Assembly: GCF_002812205.1 (NCBI RefSeq)
Contig: NZ_NPEA01000015.1
Coordinates: 1-25,312, forward strand
Length of the DNA: 25,312 nucleotides
Direction of reading: 5' to 3'
Source: Leptospira neocaledonica
Lineage (GTDB): Bacteria; Spirochaetota; Leptospiria; Leptospirales; Leptospiraceae
How positions within the stretch are numbered: the first letter of the stretch is position 1; each line of letters starts with the position of its first letter. A program made the position numbers and the translations under genes. Under the pieces are notes generated by a model. The model did no database searches. It was not told where the DNA came from and worked only from the letters and a program-made list of their open reading frames with translations. Below are positions 15,581-24,289 of this stretch, in pieces.

Positions 15581-17638
15581 TTGAGCAAGAATAGAATACC
15601 GCATTGGTTCTTAGGATCTATACTATTCTTCTTTTTTTTAGGCTGCCAACCTGGAAAAGAAAACCCCAAAGTTTTAAAAGGGATCTTGGATCTAAGGCAA
15701 TGGAATTTCCAAACTGACGGCAATATCAGTCTGGATGGAGAATGGGAATTCTATTGGAACGAACTTCTCCCCGATCTCAAATCTAAAGAGCAAATATCCT
15801 CACCTTCTTATATAAAAGTCCCAGCAAAATGGGACAAAGGACGTAACGTCACTCATAAATATCCTAGCCAGGGATATGCGAGTTATAGGGCGAAAGTATT
15901 ATTACCCGAGGCAAATACACAGCTTAGCCTTAAGGTCTCTTCTATCAGTTCATCTTATACTTTGTTTGTGAATGGAAAAGAAATCTCCAAAGGTGGAAAC
16001 GTTGCAAAAGAAGAATCCGAATATTCTCCCGGATACAAACCCGGAGTTTTTAGTTTTATCTCGGACAAATCAGAATTAGAAATCCTTATTTATGTTTCTA
16101 ATTATAAATATTCGAACGGTGCCGGGATATGGAATTCAATCCAACTGGGAAATACTTCCGATATACAACAGGCTTCTTTAAGAGCCACCATGTTGGATTC
16201 CATCACATTTGGGACCTTGTTCGTGATGTCCTTATATCATTTTACGTTTTATTTAATGAGAAGAAGGGACCCTTCTGCGTTATTCTTCGCAGTACTCTGC
16301 CTGTGTATTGCCCTCAGAGTTTCCTTTTACGGAGAAAGGATCTTTTATAATGTATTTCCACTTTTCCGAAACTACGAGTTTTCGGTTAGAGGAGAGATCC
16401 TTTTCTTGTTCTTACTTTTACCAGGAACAATTCTGTATGTGCAATCCATATTCAAAGAACAATTCAAAAAAGACAAAGTATTCAATATTATATTTTACTT
16501 AAGTTTTCCCTTAGTTTTTTCTGCAGCCTTCCTTCCTACAAAATTTTATACCATGTCCTTCTTCATTAATTCTTTGGAAATAATGATGTTAGGAATTTTG
16601 ACATACTTATTTTTCAGATTAGCGATCATGTCCGTAAAAAGGATAGAAGGAGCAAGAATTTGTTTTTTCAGCCTAGTGGTGAACCTCATCACAGTAGCGA
16701 ATGACGTTTTATATCTGAATAAGTTTATAGATTCTTTCTACTTAGTGCCATACGGAGTCTTGGCGCTCGTCCTATCACAATGTATCTTACTTGCTTCAAG
16801 ATTTTCTAAAGGATTCGTACTCGCGGAAGATTTAGGAGAAGAGCTCAAAAAACTAAATATAAATCTGGAACAGATCGTAGTCGAAAGAACGGAAAACTTG
16901 AACGAATCCTTAAAACTTCTAAAAGGAGACCTTTCTCTCGCTAAAAAGTTACAGCAGAAAACATTGCCTACTCTTAACCTAAACGGCAAAAATGTATCCA
17001 TTCATCCGTATTATCTTCCCATGTCGGAAATCGGCGGAGACTATTATGATATTTTCGAACTGGAACCCGGATATTTCCGTTTATTTTTGGTAGATGCTAC
17101 CGGCCACGGAGTGCAAGCGGCACTTCTTACAATGACCATCAAAGCCGAATTCGAAAGTATTAAATTCGTCAAAGATCAGCCTTCTCATATATTAGAATTA
17201 TTAAATGCTGCATGTTGTCAAAAATACAAGAGTATCAATATTATATTCTCTGCTGTTTTAGCAGATATAGATCTAAATAATAATGTTCTGTATTATTCTT
17301 CTGCGGGACATCCCCCTCAAGTTCTAAAACAGAAACAAGAAGGCGCGGATTATCTATATTCCAGAGGACCAATCATCGGCTTAAAAAAGGAAGCCACATA
17401 TAAAAATGTAACTGTACCCCTTCTCCCGGGAAATAGGATCTTTTTCTTTTCGGACGGTATTTTCGAAGAGTTCGATCAGGAGAAAAAAGAATTCGGAGAG
17501 AATAGAGTTTTATCAATCTTAAGCAGAAATACAGGCATCCAAGAAGTGGCGGAAGATCTAATCTCGGAACTACAAATTTTTGTAGGTCCGAGAGGTTTTC
17601 AAGACGATGTTACTTTACTTGCAGTAGAAGTTCATTAA
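15581..17638 (+). CDS. 7TM-DISM receptor fused to SpoIIE/PP2C serine phosphatase, lipoprotein-like N-terminus
   Basis: About 685 residues. The N-terminal signal has FLGC (Cys22), so it may be lipid-anchored. Residues about 30-190 form an extracellular beta-sandwich resembling 7TMR-DISM extracellular domains (GEWEFYWNELL, WDKGRNV). Seven hydrophobic helices follow (about 205-400), then a coiled-coil linker (EELKKLNINLEQIV...) and a SpoIIE-type PP2C domain with GGDYYD (Asp487), VDATGHG (Asp505) and FFSDGIFEEF (Asp625). These are the metal-binding Asp residues, so the enzyme should be active on a phosphoserine anti-anti-sigma partner, not visible here. TTG 15581 is preferred because AGGAAGA lies 8-10 bases upstream; a TTG at 15551 would add 10 residues but has no Shine-Dalgarno. 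Its stop overlaps that of the convergent gene within TTAA. Confidence 0.9.
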   Translation: MSKNRIPHWFLGSILFFFFLGCQPGKENPKVLKGILDLRQWNFQTDGNISLDGEWEFYWNELLPDLKSKEQISSPSYIKVPAKWDKGRNVTHKYPSQGYASYRAKVLLPEANTQLSLKVSSISSSYTLFVNGKEISKGGNVAKEESEYSPGYKPGVFSFISDKSELEILIYVSNYKYSNGAGIWNSIQLGNTSDIQQASLRATMLDSITFGTLFVMSLYHFTFYLMRRRDPSALFFAVLCLCIALRVSFYGERIFYNVFPLFRNYEFSVRGEILFLFLLLPGTILYVQSIFKEQFKKDKVFNIIFYLSFPLVFSAAFLPTKFYTMSFFINSLEIMMLGILTYLFFRLAIMSVKRIEGARICFFSLVVNLITVANDVLYLNKFIDSFYLVPYGVLALVLSQCILLASRFSKGFVLAEDLGEELKKLNINLEQIVVERTENLNESLKLLKGDLSLAKKLQQKTLPTLNLNGKNVSIHPYYLPMSEIGGDYYDIFELEPGYFRLFLVDATGHGVQAALLTMTIKAEFESIKFVKDQPSHILELLNAACCQKYKSINIIFSAVLADIDLNNNVLYYSSAGHPPQVLKQKQEGADYLYSRGPIIGLKKEATYKNVTVPLLPGNRIFFFSDGIFEEFDQEKKEFGENRVLSILSRNTGIQEVAEDLISELQIFVGPRGFQDDVTLLAVEVH

Positions 17639-18876
17639 AATTCCTTAATTTTCAAAGAAGATACAGGCAAAGAATATAACCCTCTTGATGTTTTATCAAA
17701 GGAAGGAAAATACACCCTATCTTCAAAGGGAACCGAAACTGAAATATCTTTAATCTTAGAACCGTCATGCATTGAATAGTAGAGAGGTTTTTTTGCACTC
17801 GGATCGATCACAAGTATTCCAGTATTATGGGAGATAGGTAGTATTTTCTGAGGCAAAGATAGAATAACCTTCTTAAGCCAAGGGTTTTTATGCACAAAAT
17901 TAACAAGCCCGGATCTTCTTTTAATAATCCCAGTCCAGATCCGTCCGTTTTCGTCTCTCTCCAATCCATCCGCAAGACCAGGAAGATTTTCAAACAATAC
18001 TTCCGAACTTCCCTGCTTTTCTCCTGTTAGAAAAGCTCTAATAATCCTAAACTTAGTGGTTTCCGTAAATACGACAGACTTCTCCTTTCCGTCCGAACTG
18101 CTTTCAATCAAGATTCCATCTACAAATGTAAATCCACTCAACACAAGCGAGACGGTATTTTTTTTACGATCCATCATCCAGAGTTTTCCATGAGGATAAA
18201 GTCCTATAGCTTCAGGAACCGCACCGCTGCCCATAGCCGCATCAGTCCTTTCGAAAGGTTCGGTGATATAGATACGATTTCCATCGCCGGATACAGCCAG
18301 ATCATTACATAAAGAGAACGGTCTCGAATTTGAGGAATTTAAATCTTGAAGTGAGAAGGTAGGCATTTCAGAGAAGGAATATACCTTTTCAAATTCCTCT
18401 TTTTCTAATTTAGGAAGATTTAAAATGATCTGGTCTATTTTTTTAGATTTTATATCTACTTCGTAGAGCCCAACTCTATTTTTTTCTTCATAGACTTCTC
18501 CTCCAAGCCGAGAAGCACAGACTAAAATTTTATCCTTATTCTGATCTCCATATTGCATCCCGGCCGGATTGACTGGCGGTTTCACCCATTGCTCCGCCTT
18601 TCCAGTTAGAAAATTCAATCTCCAAATCCATCCGTCCATTCCGGAAGCATATCCGACTTCCTTAGAACGATCGAAAATTAGATCATCATGGCCAGGCAGA
18701 TCCATCATCTCCACTTTAAGTTCATTTAGAAATGGATCCTGCTTATCCTGAACTTCCAAGATAGAAGAGGGAATATCCCCTAATTTATAGGATTCCCCTA
18801 TTTTGATTCCGGATGGATTACATGCGCTCGCAAGGGCAAGAATCAATAACATTAATATTTTATAATTTATCCTCAT
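17635..18876 (-). CDS. SMP-30/strictosidine-synthase-like beta-propeller lipoprotein
   Basis: About 413 residues. The N-terminus MRINYKILMLLILALASAC is a lipoprotein signal. ATG 18876 is chosen because it overlaps the upstream M24 stop as ATGA and has GGAAG about 5 bases upstream. The body has repeating beta-propeller blades with SMP-30/gluconolactonase/strictosidine-synthase landmarks: LCNDLAVSGDGNRIYITEP, FVDGI, LADGLERDENGRIWTG and GILVIDP. This family contains lactonases and related hydrolases with a metal in the centre, so a lactone or ester substrate is possible but not shown. It is translationally coupled to the M24 peptidase gene and converges on the SpoIIE-type gene with no space for a terminator. 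Confidence 0.85.
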   Translation of the reverse strand: MRINYKILMLLILALASACNPSGIKIGESYKLGDIPSSILEVQDKQDPFLNELKVEMMDLPGHDDLIFDRSKEVGYASGMDGWIWRLNFLTGKAEQWVKPPVNPAGMQYGDQNKDKILVCASRLGGEVYEEKNRVGLYEVDIKSKKIDQIILNLPKLEKEEFEKVYSFSEMPTFSLQDLNSSNSRPFSLCNDLAVSGDGNRIYITEPFERTDAAMGSGAVPEAIGLYPHGKLWMMDRKKNTVSLVLSGFTFVDGILIESSSDGKEKSVVFTETTKFRIIRAFLTGEKQGSSEVLFENLPGLADGLERDENGRIWTGIIKRRSGLVNFVHKNPWLKKVILSLPQKILPISHNTGILVIDPSAKKPLYYSMHDGSKIKDISVSVPFEDRVYFPSFDKTSRGLYSLPVSSLKIKEF

Positions 18877-19760
18877 ACTGCTTCCAATAATTTTCCGTAT
18901 TTTTGTACGTGTGGAACTTCTTCGTCCAACCAATAGGCTTTGTCTTTTTCTACCACAAGGATCTCTTCGAACTTAAAACCAGTTTTACCCCTTCCTAAAT
19001 GAGGTTCTATAGCCCAAAGTCCTGTTTTCTCTCCTTCGTGATCCGGAGTCAAAAGTTCTGGCAGCACCCTATGGCTTAAGAACTCGAAAGATCCCTGTAG
19101 ACTGAACCAACTTGCAAAACTGATGGGCAACAAAGGAAAAGAAATACTAGGCAAATGAACTTTATAAACTCTATGCCCAAGAACCGCAAAGGGATACAAA
19201 GAGTGGACATTATCAAATCCATTCTGCTTTGAATCCTGGTCGATCTTATGCCAGATCTCCGAAGAACTCATCGAAGAAGAAAATAGTTTAGGAAGTTCTG
19301 CTCTGAGTTTTAATAGATATCTCATGCCGTTATCTAACTCTGGATTTTTATGTAGAGAAGAAGAATACCCTATATCGCCGATGTAGCCGTCCACAACCGG
19401 AGACACATCTAAGATGAAAGATTCGTTTGCCTGCAATCTTCTTTTACTCGGATGAAATTGAGTGAACCTTTTGTACCCGTCAAATCTTGCATGCTCTCCG
19501 AACCAAGCGAAAGGACGATGCAGGAATACCTTAACCCCATGGTCCCTTAAGAATGTGTTCATTAATTTCACTGCTTGGAGCTCGGTCCAACCTTCTTGTA
19601 TTTCTTTCTCTATTTCGGTAACGCATTGGTAGGCTAATCTTTGCGCTTTTAAAAATCCTGCCTTTTCTTCTTGGGTAGGAGTATGAATAGATCCGGAATT
19701 GTATCTGGAAATTTTGGAGGAGAGTTTGGATAAAAATCCTCTTCGTCTTTCAATCGGCAT
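18873..19760 (-). CDS. M24 family metallopeptidase (Xaa-Pro aminopeptidase-like)
   Basis: A 295-residue protein with the pita-bread fold of the methionyl aminopeptidase/prolidase family and no separate creatinase N-domain. Metal ligands can be placed: Asp118 and Asp129 (ILDVSP...IGDIGYS), His196 (LGHRVYKVHLP), Glu252 (AIEPHLG) and Glu265/266 (FKFEEILVV). His81 (HRPFAWFG) is at the usual substrate-site position. The His box is HRVYKVH rather than the common GHGVG, so specificity may differ. No signal peptide is seen, so it is cytoplasmic. The 4-base ATGA overlap with the beta-propeller gene points to co-expression. Confidence 0.87.
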   Translation of the reverse strand: MPIERRRGFLSKLSSKISRYNSGSIHTPTQEEKAGFLKAQRLAYQCVTEIEKEIQEGWTELQAVKLMNTFLRDHGVKVFLHRPFAWFGEHARFDGYKRFTQFHPSKRRLQANESFILDVSPVVDGYIGDIGYSSSLHKNPELDNGMRYLLKLRAELPKLFSSSMSSSEIWHKIDQDSKQNGFDNVHSLYPFAVLGHRVYKVHLPSISFPLLPISFASWFSLQGSFEFLSHRVLPELLTPDHEGEKTGLWAIEPHLGRGKTGFKFEEILVVEKDKAYWLDEEVPHVQKYGKLLEAV

Positions 19761-19846
19761 ATAGTCTCTCTAAACTCTGATGAGAGAATATTAACAAAGT
19801 GTAGAGGCTTCTGCTTGAATGATTCCGGTATTGATAAAATTTTTGA

Positions 19847-20641
19847 TTAGATTAGATCGCCTGATTCACAAAATCGAACCTCGATCGCCTTTAGATGCCC
19901 AAAAAATAAAGAAGGCACAAATCCAAAATTTTCCTTAAAGGTTCGAGTAAAATGAGCAGAGTCGGAGAAGCCCGCGGAATGTGCCGCGTCGGTAAGACTC
20001 TTTCCTTCTTTCAAAAGTTTTGCTGCTTCTAAGATCCGGACCCATAGCAAATATCTGCGCATTGGAATTCCCAGATTTTCTTTAAAAAGCCTGATAAGTC
20101 TATCTTCCGAAACTGAAAAATTTTTACCTATCTCCTTCATCCGAATACTATCAGGCATTTCCTTACGAATCATATTTGCAATCTGGACGATCCTTTCATC
20201 CATTACCTTCCCTAATTTTTGGAAAGGATAAATGGATCTAAGCAAATCTAAATGTAATTCCCAGGCTTCCAGATCGTTTAATTTTCCGTAATATAATTCC
20301 CATAATCTTTCCATCAAAGGTTGGAAGGTAGAAATATCCAACTTCTTCACTTCTCCCGCGACGGCAAATTCCGAGATGGATGAATATTCGTAAGTTTCCG
20401 GATCGATAAGTAGCGCGACCATCTCAATTCCAGGAGAAACAGTTTTATGATATGTATTTGGCCCTACCAAGGCCACACGATACTCTTCTTTTCCTTTTTC
20501 AGTCTCAATATTGATATCACTTTTTAAGGAAATGGCCAGGGTTGCAGCATAATGGGTATGGAAATCAGTCTGCATGGAATTTGTGGCAAACATGACTCGC
20601 CCATTCCATAAATAAAGAATTCCTCGGCTTGTAAAATCCAT
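19847..20641 (-). CDS. AraC-family transcriptional regulator
   Basis: A 264-residue protein. Residues about 1-130 resemble the cupin-like sensor of AraC regulators, with a His-rich start (TDFHTHYAATLAIS). The C-terminal 100 residues carry the two helix-turn-helix units: IRMKEIGKNFSVSEDRLIRL, then LTDAAHSAGFSDSAHFTRTF, followed by the FGFVPS end block. ATG 20641 has no strong Shine-Dalgarno. It lies 86 bp upstream of the M24/beta-propeller pair on the same strand, so it could regulate these genes, but no operator was identified. The ligand is unknown. Confidence 0.92.
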   Translation of the reverse strand: MDFTSRGILYLWNGRVMFATNSMQTDFHTHYAATLAISLKSDINIETEKGKEEYRVALVGPNTYHKTVSPGIEMVALLIDPETYEYSSISEFAVAGEVKKLDISTFQPLMERLWELYYGKLNDLEAWELHLDLLRSIYPFQKLGKVMDERIVQIANMIRKEMPDSIRMKEIGKNFSVSEDRLIRLFKENLGIPMRRYLLWVRILEAAKLLKEGKSLTDAAHSAGFSDSAHFTRTFKENFGFVPSLFFGHLKAIEVRFCESGDLI

Positions 20642-20960
20642 CTAAGGCTCTAATTCTCGCTCTTAATAAACAAGATGAACGATTTTCCCTACAAAAAGAG
20701 GAAGATCAAGAAGAAAAGTTAAGACCTCTCCATTAAAGAAATATTATAGTGTAGCTTGAAAGGAGTATTTAGCCCACCATTATCCAAATCTTGTTATTCC
20801 AGGATGTGCAGCATGAGCCTTTCGGCCTCCCAAAGGTGAGAAGAGATCGATCCGCATAAACATCATATATTAAAAATTCCTTATTAACAAGAGTATTTAT
20901 TTTGCGGGAAGAAAAACGATTTTTCTATACAGAATTAGACTTCCTTAAGATCCTGAACCC
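20642..20960. other. Intergenic region between divergent AraC and orphan genes
   Basis: No convincing gene is seen. A short imperfect hairpin (GAGCCTTTCGGCCTC, about 20816-20830) is present without a following T-run. The right part holds a promoter-like pair for the 20961 gene. The left part should contain the AraC-gene promoter, which I could not place. Confidence 0.35.
20902..20931 (+). promoter_or_regulatory. Candidate promoter of the 20961 gene
   Basis: TTGCGG (20902-20907) and TATACA (20926-20931) are separated by 18 bases, about 30 bases before the ATG at 20961. Both boxes match the sigma-70 consensus only in part, so this is a candidate. Confidence 0.3.
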
Positions 20961-21278
20961 ATGCCAAACCAAGAGATAACCGAAAGACAAGCTATTATAT
21001 TGAACGAAATAGACTTCAATTTCTTTCGTAATTTTGTTTCAAAACTCGAGCATACCCCAAAAATTCCAGATTATATAAATCTAATATTACATCCTAATCC
21101 TGGGAAAATCTATTATATTGGCATTGAATTTAGTTTCGCTCACCAAGAATATAAAATCCGGATTCACAGAGAAATTGCACCGGAATCAGATATGGAAAAG
21201 CGCTACGAGGTAGAAACAATCGAAGAAGTCCCCCTTGAAGGGATAAACGAAGTACTTCGAAAATATACGGATTCATAG
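20961..21278 (+). CDS. Small unrecognised protein
   Basis: A 105-residue, acidic, soluble protein without signal peptide, membrane segment or Cys. It begins with a helical stretch (MPNQEITERQAIILNEI), has a central beta-rich part (KIYYIGIEFSFAHQEYKIRI) and ends in charged helices. I do not recognise the family. It stands alone on the plus strand between the AraC gene and convergent lipoprotein genes. The Shine-Dalgarno is weak (AAGA). Amino-acid composition and the coherent reading frame support it being a gene; a shadow is unlikely as nothing else is encoded here. Confidence 0.6.
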   Translation: MPNQEITERQAIILNEIDFNFFRNFVSKLEHTPKIPDYINLILHPNPGKIYYIGIEFSFAHQEYKIRIHREIAPESDMEKRYEVETIEEVPLEGINEVLRKYTDS

Positions 21279-21346
21279 TATTACCTCCTGATTTCAGATA
21301 CTTCTTACATTAGAATTTCATTTCCTCTAAAAAGAAAGACGAACTC

Positions 21347-21907
21347 TTAATCGGATGAAGCTATCTCGATAGATCCGAGATTCCTAACCTTTACTTTTTC
21401 GTCTCCCTTCTCAAACATTAGAATTATCTTGGGCCTTGCATCTCTTGAATATAGAAAAGAAAATTCTCTAAGAATGCTCTCTCCCGGTTCAATCGAAATA
21501 TCATCGAAAGCATATCTTTGCAAGAATGAACTTTTAAAATACCCCGCCTGTACTTCAAAGAAATTGCAGCAATATTCCACAAAAGCCGGTAAACTAGGTA
21601 GCTTACTTTCTCCTCCCCCGAATTCCAAAGAAGCAGCCGGAGCAAAAACAAATTTCTCAGAAGAAACATTTGAAATCAGAACGCTTACTACAAAGAAGTC
21701 TTTGGTTGGATCCTTTGGAGTACTCACCCTTCTGCCGGAGTAGTGCTTGTCTTTCCTAGTCGTCTCAACTATCTTTATCTGCACTCGCTTATCTTCAAAC
21801 GCCGGCTTCTTCTCTTTTATTTGATTAGCCGTACAATTAATAATGAACATTAGTCCAAGTAAAAAGATCATATTTTTACGATTCAATTTAATATTATTTT
21901 CTCCCAC
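21347..21907 (-). CDS. Unrecognised lipoprotein
   Basis: About 186 residues from GTG 21907. The N-terminus NRKNMIFLLGLMFIINC is a lipoprotein signal with lipobox IINC. The start is uncertain: GTG 21907, TTG 21886 and ATG 21871 all give a usable signal, and a GGGAG at 21901-21905 would best serve a start a few codons downstream of 21907. The mature part is beta-rich (KRVQIKIVETTRKD, FFVVSVLISNVSSEKFVFAP) and fits an extracellular immunoglobulin-like or DUF4352-type fold, but this is only an impression. No function is proposed. Spacing to neighbours is loose. Confidence 0.65.
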   Translation of the reverse strand: MGENNIKLNRKNMIFLLGLMFIINCTANQIKEKKPAFEDKRVQIKIVETTRKDKHYSGRRVSTPKDPTKDFFVVSVLISNVSSEKFVFAPAASLEFGGGESKLPSLPAFVEYCCNFFEVQAGYFKSSFLQRYAFDDISIEPGESILREFSFLYSRDARPKIILMFEKGDEKVKVRNLGSIEIASSD

Positions 21908-22004
21908 ATAACGTTTTTGGAATGGACGCCAAATAATTAAACATCCACCCCCAATAAGGTCGACTTAAGTTATTTATTGAACCCGTTGCCGGTTAATCGA
22001 AATC

Positions 22005-22583
22005 TTAAAAGAACCCTTTCGTAGTTGCTTCCGCCAAGGTCGCCCCTGCCAGTTCGTCTATTGCCTTCCGATAAGCTCCTTCTACACTAAAAAAAGGCAT
22101 TAGCAAGAATGTCGGGAGCCAATTAAAATGAGTCATCTTATTCTCTTTCAGCACTTTTCCTAGAACTTTCCCTGCTTTATCTTTAAAAGTAGTTTCTAAT
22201 GTAAACTCAGACGTTATGTAGCTTGGGATAATCGAGAGTGTAATTGCAGAAAGTAGAAACAAACCATTGGAACTAAGATCTTTTCTGGTAAGTTTAGTTT
22301 CCGCGAATAAGTCCGACTTTCCTTCTCCTTGAATAACATCTTTAAAGACGCCTGATTTAACAAAAGTATCTAATATAAACGATTTATTAACTCTTATTCC
22401 TTCTTCGCTCATAGCGGATACCATACCATTCGCCGTATTCTCCATCGAAAAAGCCATAGATATAGTCTTTGCTCCTGGAGATTTTGAGCTTATATTAATC
22501 TCCCCCAATTGTTTTGAATGAAATCCAAGACAATTACCGACCAACGCACCAGCGACAAAAATAATTAGAACTCTTTTTAACAT
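22005..22583 (-). CDS. Lipoprotein, distant paralogue of the 23624-24256 protein
   Basis: A 192-residue protein with signal MLKRVLIIFVAGALVGNC (lipobox GNC) followed by LGF. The N-terminal half is Met/Ser-rich and charged. In the C-terminal half a hydrophobic stretch with IIPSYITSEFTLETTFKD, then KENKMTHFNWLPTFLLMPFF, lines up with IIPAGYHLEISTDVKLYD and the following hydrophobic part of the 23624-24256 protein, so they belong to one family. Function unknown. A promoter-like TTGACA lies upstream at 22636-22641. Confidence 0.65.
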   Translation of the reverse strand: MLKRVLIIFVAGALVGNCLGFHSKQLGEINISSKSPGAKTISMAFSMENTANGMVSAMSEEGIRVNKSFILDTFVKSGVFKDVIQGEGKSDLFAETKLTRKDLSSNGLFLLSAITLSIIPSYITSEFTLETTFKDKAGKVLGKVLKENKMTHFNWLPTFLLMPFFSVEGAYRKAIDELAGATLAEATTKGFF

Positions 22584-22610
22584 AGAACCACTTTTTATTA
22601 AAATTTTCAG

Positions 22611-22641
22611 AATATACTCAATTGGAATATAAGCATGTCAA
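22611..22641 (-). promoter_or_regulatory. Candidate promoter of the 22005-22583 lipoprotein
   Basis: On the minus strand a perfect TTGACA (22636-22641) is followed after 19 bases by TATATT (22611-22616), about 28 bases before the ATG at 22583. The spacer is longer than the preferred 17; an AGTATA with 17-base spacing is the alternative. Confidence 0.4.
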
Positions 22642-22973
22642 GTTATTTTAATATATTTTTTATACTGACACAAGTTAAGAATAGATGCATCCAAGAAGCA
22701 TAATATTTTATGGAACTTTTACTTTAGACAATGTATTCTTCTTCTCAAATAGTCCTACAATAAATTTGAATTAGAGTCACGCCAGATGGACCAAGATCCT
22801 CAGCTTAAAGGATAAACTCATCACAAAGAAAGACGCAAGGAGGAACAGCCAGAAGAGTCGGTCCTCCAGATTTTTCATCCAGGTTATGAACGGTATGTGC
22901 TTAACCGATAGCAACACAGTAGGCTCGCACTATAAAATTATTCCGAAATTCACGTTAAAATCAGTTATAACTG
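22642..22973. other. Intergenic region with a G+C-richer insert
   Basis: The flanks are very A+T rich, but about 22775-22930 is richer in G+C. It contains GGAGGA (22839-22844) that can pair with TCCTCC (22862-22867), and GGACC (22788-22792) that can pair with GGTCC (22860-22864). A perfect 12-bp palindrome CAGTTATAACTG sits at 22962-22973 directly after the stop of the 22974 gene. The content could be a remnant gene, a small RNA, or a short hydrophobic reading frame (see the entry at 22777-22878). Confidence 0.35.
22777..22878 (-). CDS. Possible 33-residue membrane peptide
   Basis: A short minus-strand frame from ATG 22878 reads MKNLEDRLFWLFLLASFF and continues VMSLSFKLRILVHLA before a stop. 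It has a charged start and one plausible membrane helix. The upstream codons stay open to 22930-22932. There is no good Shine-Dalgarno, and short frames like this arise by chance, so the call is weak. Confidence 0.15.
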   Translation of the reverse strand: MKNLEDRLFWLFLLASFFVMSLSFKLRILVHLA

Positions 22974-23597
22974 TTAATTATATCGAAATGATTGAAACAT
23001 CTCAAATAAGTTCAACAAGACTGTATTTAATTCGTTTTCATTCAAAAGCGGCATAGTGGCAGCAAACGATTCCAATATTACTACTTGTCCGTTTTTGAAC
23101 TCATACATAAGTTCTTGCGCCATACCGAATGACAGCATAACCATGAATAGACGCTTCTTCTTAACGTTTGCAGGAATGTCGATATAAATATTATTCGACA
23201 TATCTATTGATTTGATTGCCTCCGGAGTTTTCACAAGCTTCATTATCGGAGATTCGTTCTTCAGCCTTTCGAAAGTGAATTTTTTGTCTTTCACGATATA
23301 TACTGTCACAACATGCGTAAGACAAGTATTCCCACAATTGCCGTCTTTACCAAAATCATAAGAAGTAGATCCATAATTCGGCATATCTCTCTTTAGCATT
23401 GTCCAATCCGAAGGCACCCATATCGAAGCATCTCCTTCAAGTTTATTTTGAACGTAATTCGAATACTTGATACCTCGAACTTCATTCGGGTCCGAAGACC
23501 GTGATACTGATGCCGATTGAGTTTGAGCACTTTTACATGTTAGCATCAAAACGCAAAAAAGGATAATTCCTAATATTCTAAACCTTTTAATCTTCAA
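22974..23597 (-). CDS. Unrecognised lipoprotein
   Basis: A 207-residue protein. The start is TTG 23597, supported by GGGAGA about 9 bases upstream; the signal peptide ends in LTC (Cys21), a spirochaete-type lipobox. After a Ser-rich linker comes a folded domain with WVPSDWTMLKRD and a Cys pair in GNCGNTCLT, which could form a disulfide. Hydrophobic and aromatic residues near the end (LFEMFQSFRY) fit a buried helix. It resembles no family I can name. The start is 26 bp downstream of the preceding lipoprotein gene, in a run of genes that probably form one transcript. Confidence 0.65.
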   Translation of the reverse strand: MKIKRFRILGIILFCVLMLTCKSAQTQSASVSRSSDPNEVRGIKYSNYVQNKLEGDASIWVPSDWTMLKRDMPNYGSTSYDFGKDGNCGNTCLTHVVTVYIVKDKKFTFERLKNESPIMKLVKTPEAIKSIDMSNNIYIDIPANVKKKRLFMVMLSFGMAQELMYEFKNGQVVILESFAATMPLLNENELNTVLLNLFEMFQSFRYN

Positions 23598-23623
23598 ACA
23601 AAGTCTCCCTTTCTAAACCCTTT

Positions 23624-24256
23624 TTATCGAGCAAAAGTTATTAAGTTCGCACCAACCAGCCCGGATAAAAATTGATTTGTTACCCCGCTTAGGATAAAAG
23701 GTCTTTCTTCCATAAAGGGGATTACAAAAACCATAGAAGTTCCTCCGATTAGAGTTATTTGATTTTTATACATTTGAGCCTTTAATTCTTTCGCAGATTT
23801 ATCATATAACTTTACATCTGTCGAAATTTCCAAGTGGTATCCGGCAGGTATAATTCCGAGCGTTCCTAAACTTACAAAATTTCCCAGTGTTCTCAATACT
23901 GGATTAGTGGTTTCCTTATATTGAATATCGTAGTATATAACAGATGTATTTTTGGGCAATTTTTCCTTAGAAAAATCTTTTAATTCAAGAATTTCATATT
24001 CTTTAAAACATTTACAAGCTTCTACTTCTTCTTTAACTGCCTTTTCGAAAGCTTCATTCTCAGCATGAGCAACGCCGATTTCTACCCCAAATGCATTAAA
24101 GTATTTTAATGTATATGCAAATACTGTTTTTTCGAACTTCTTAGCAGGTGGAGTAATATTGACAGATATCAGTTTTTCCTGGCCAAAGCCAACGCAGTTT
24201 GCAACTAATATTGCAACTGAGATCACACCAATCAATCTTATTGTATTTTTTACCAT
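23624..24256 (-). CDS. Lipoprotein, distant paralogue of the 22005-22583 protein
   Basis: About 210 residues from ATG 24256, chosen because AAGGAAGA lies about 8 bases upstream; an ATG at 24283 would add nine residues before the signal without a Shine-Dalgarno. The signal peptide ends in VANC followed by VGF, matching GNC-LGF of the 22005-22583 protein. The C-terminal half has the same layout in both proteins: IIPAGYHLEISTDVKLYD, then a hydrophobic stretch ending in FVIPFMEERPF. A Cys pair (EACKCF) is present only here. Function unknown. Confidence 0.65.
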   Translation of the reverse strand: MVKNTIRLIGVISVAILVANCVGFGQEKLISVNITPPAKKFEKTVFAYTLKYFNAFGVEIGVAHAENEAFEKAVKEEVEACKCFKEYEILELKDFSKEKLPKNTSVIYYDIQYKETTNPVLRTLGNFVSLGTLGIIPAGYHLEISTDVKLYDKSAKELKAQMYKNQITLIGGTSMVFVIPFMEERPFILSGVTNQFLSGLVGANLITFAR

Positions 24257-24289
24257 AGATGGTCTTCCTTTATTTTCATTCATTGTATC

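Noticed and set aside
20816..20830. Hairpin GAGCCTTTCGGCCTC considered as a terminator
   Set aside because: The stem is short and interrupted, no T-run follows, and no gene ends just before it.
21960..22004. Short AACC/GGTT inverted repeat after the 22005 gene considered as a terminator
   Set aside because: Only four base pairs can form and there is no T-run on the minus strand.
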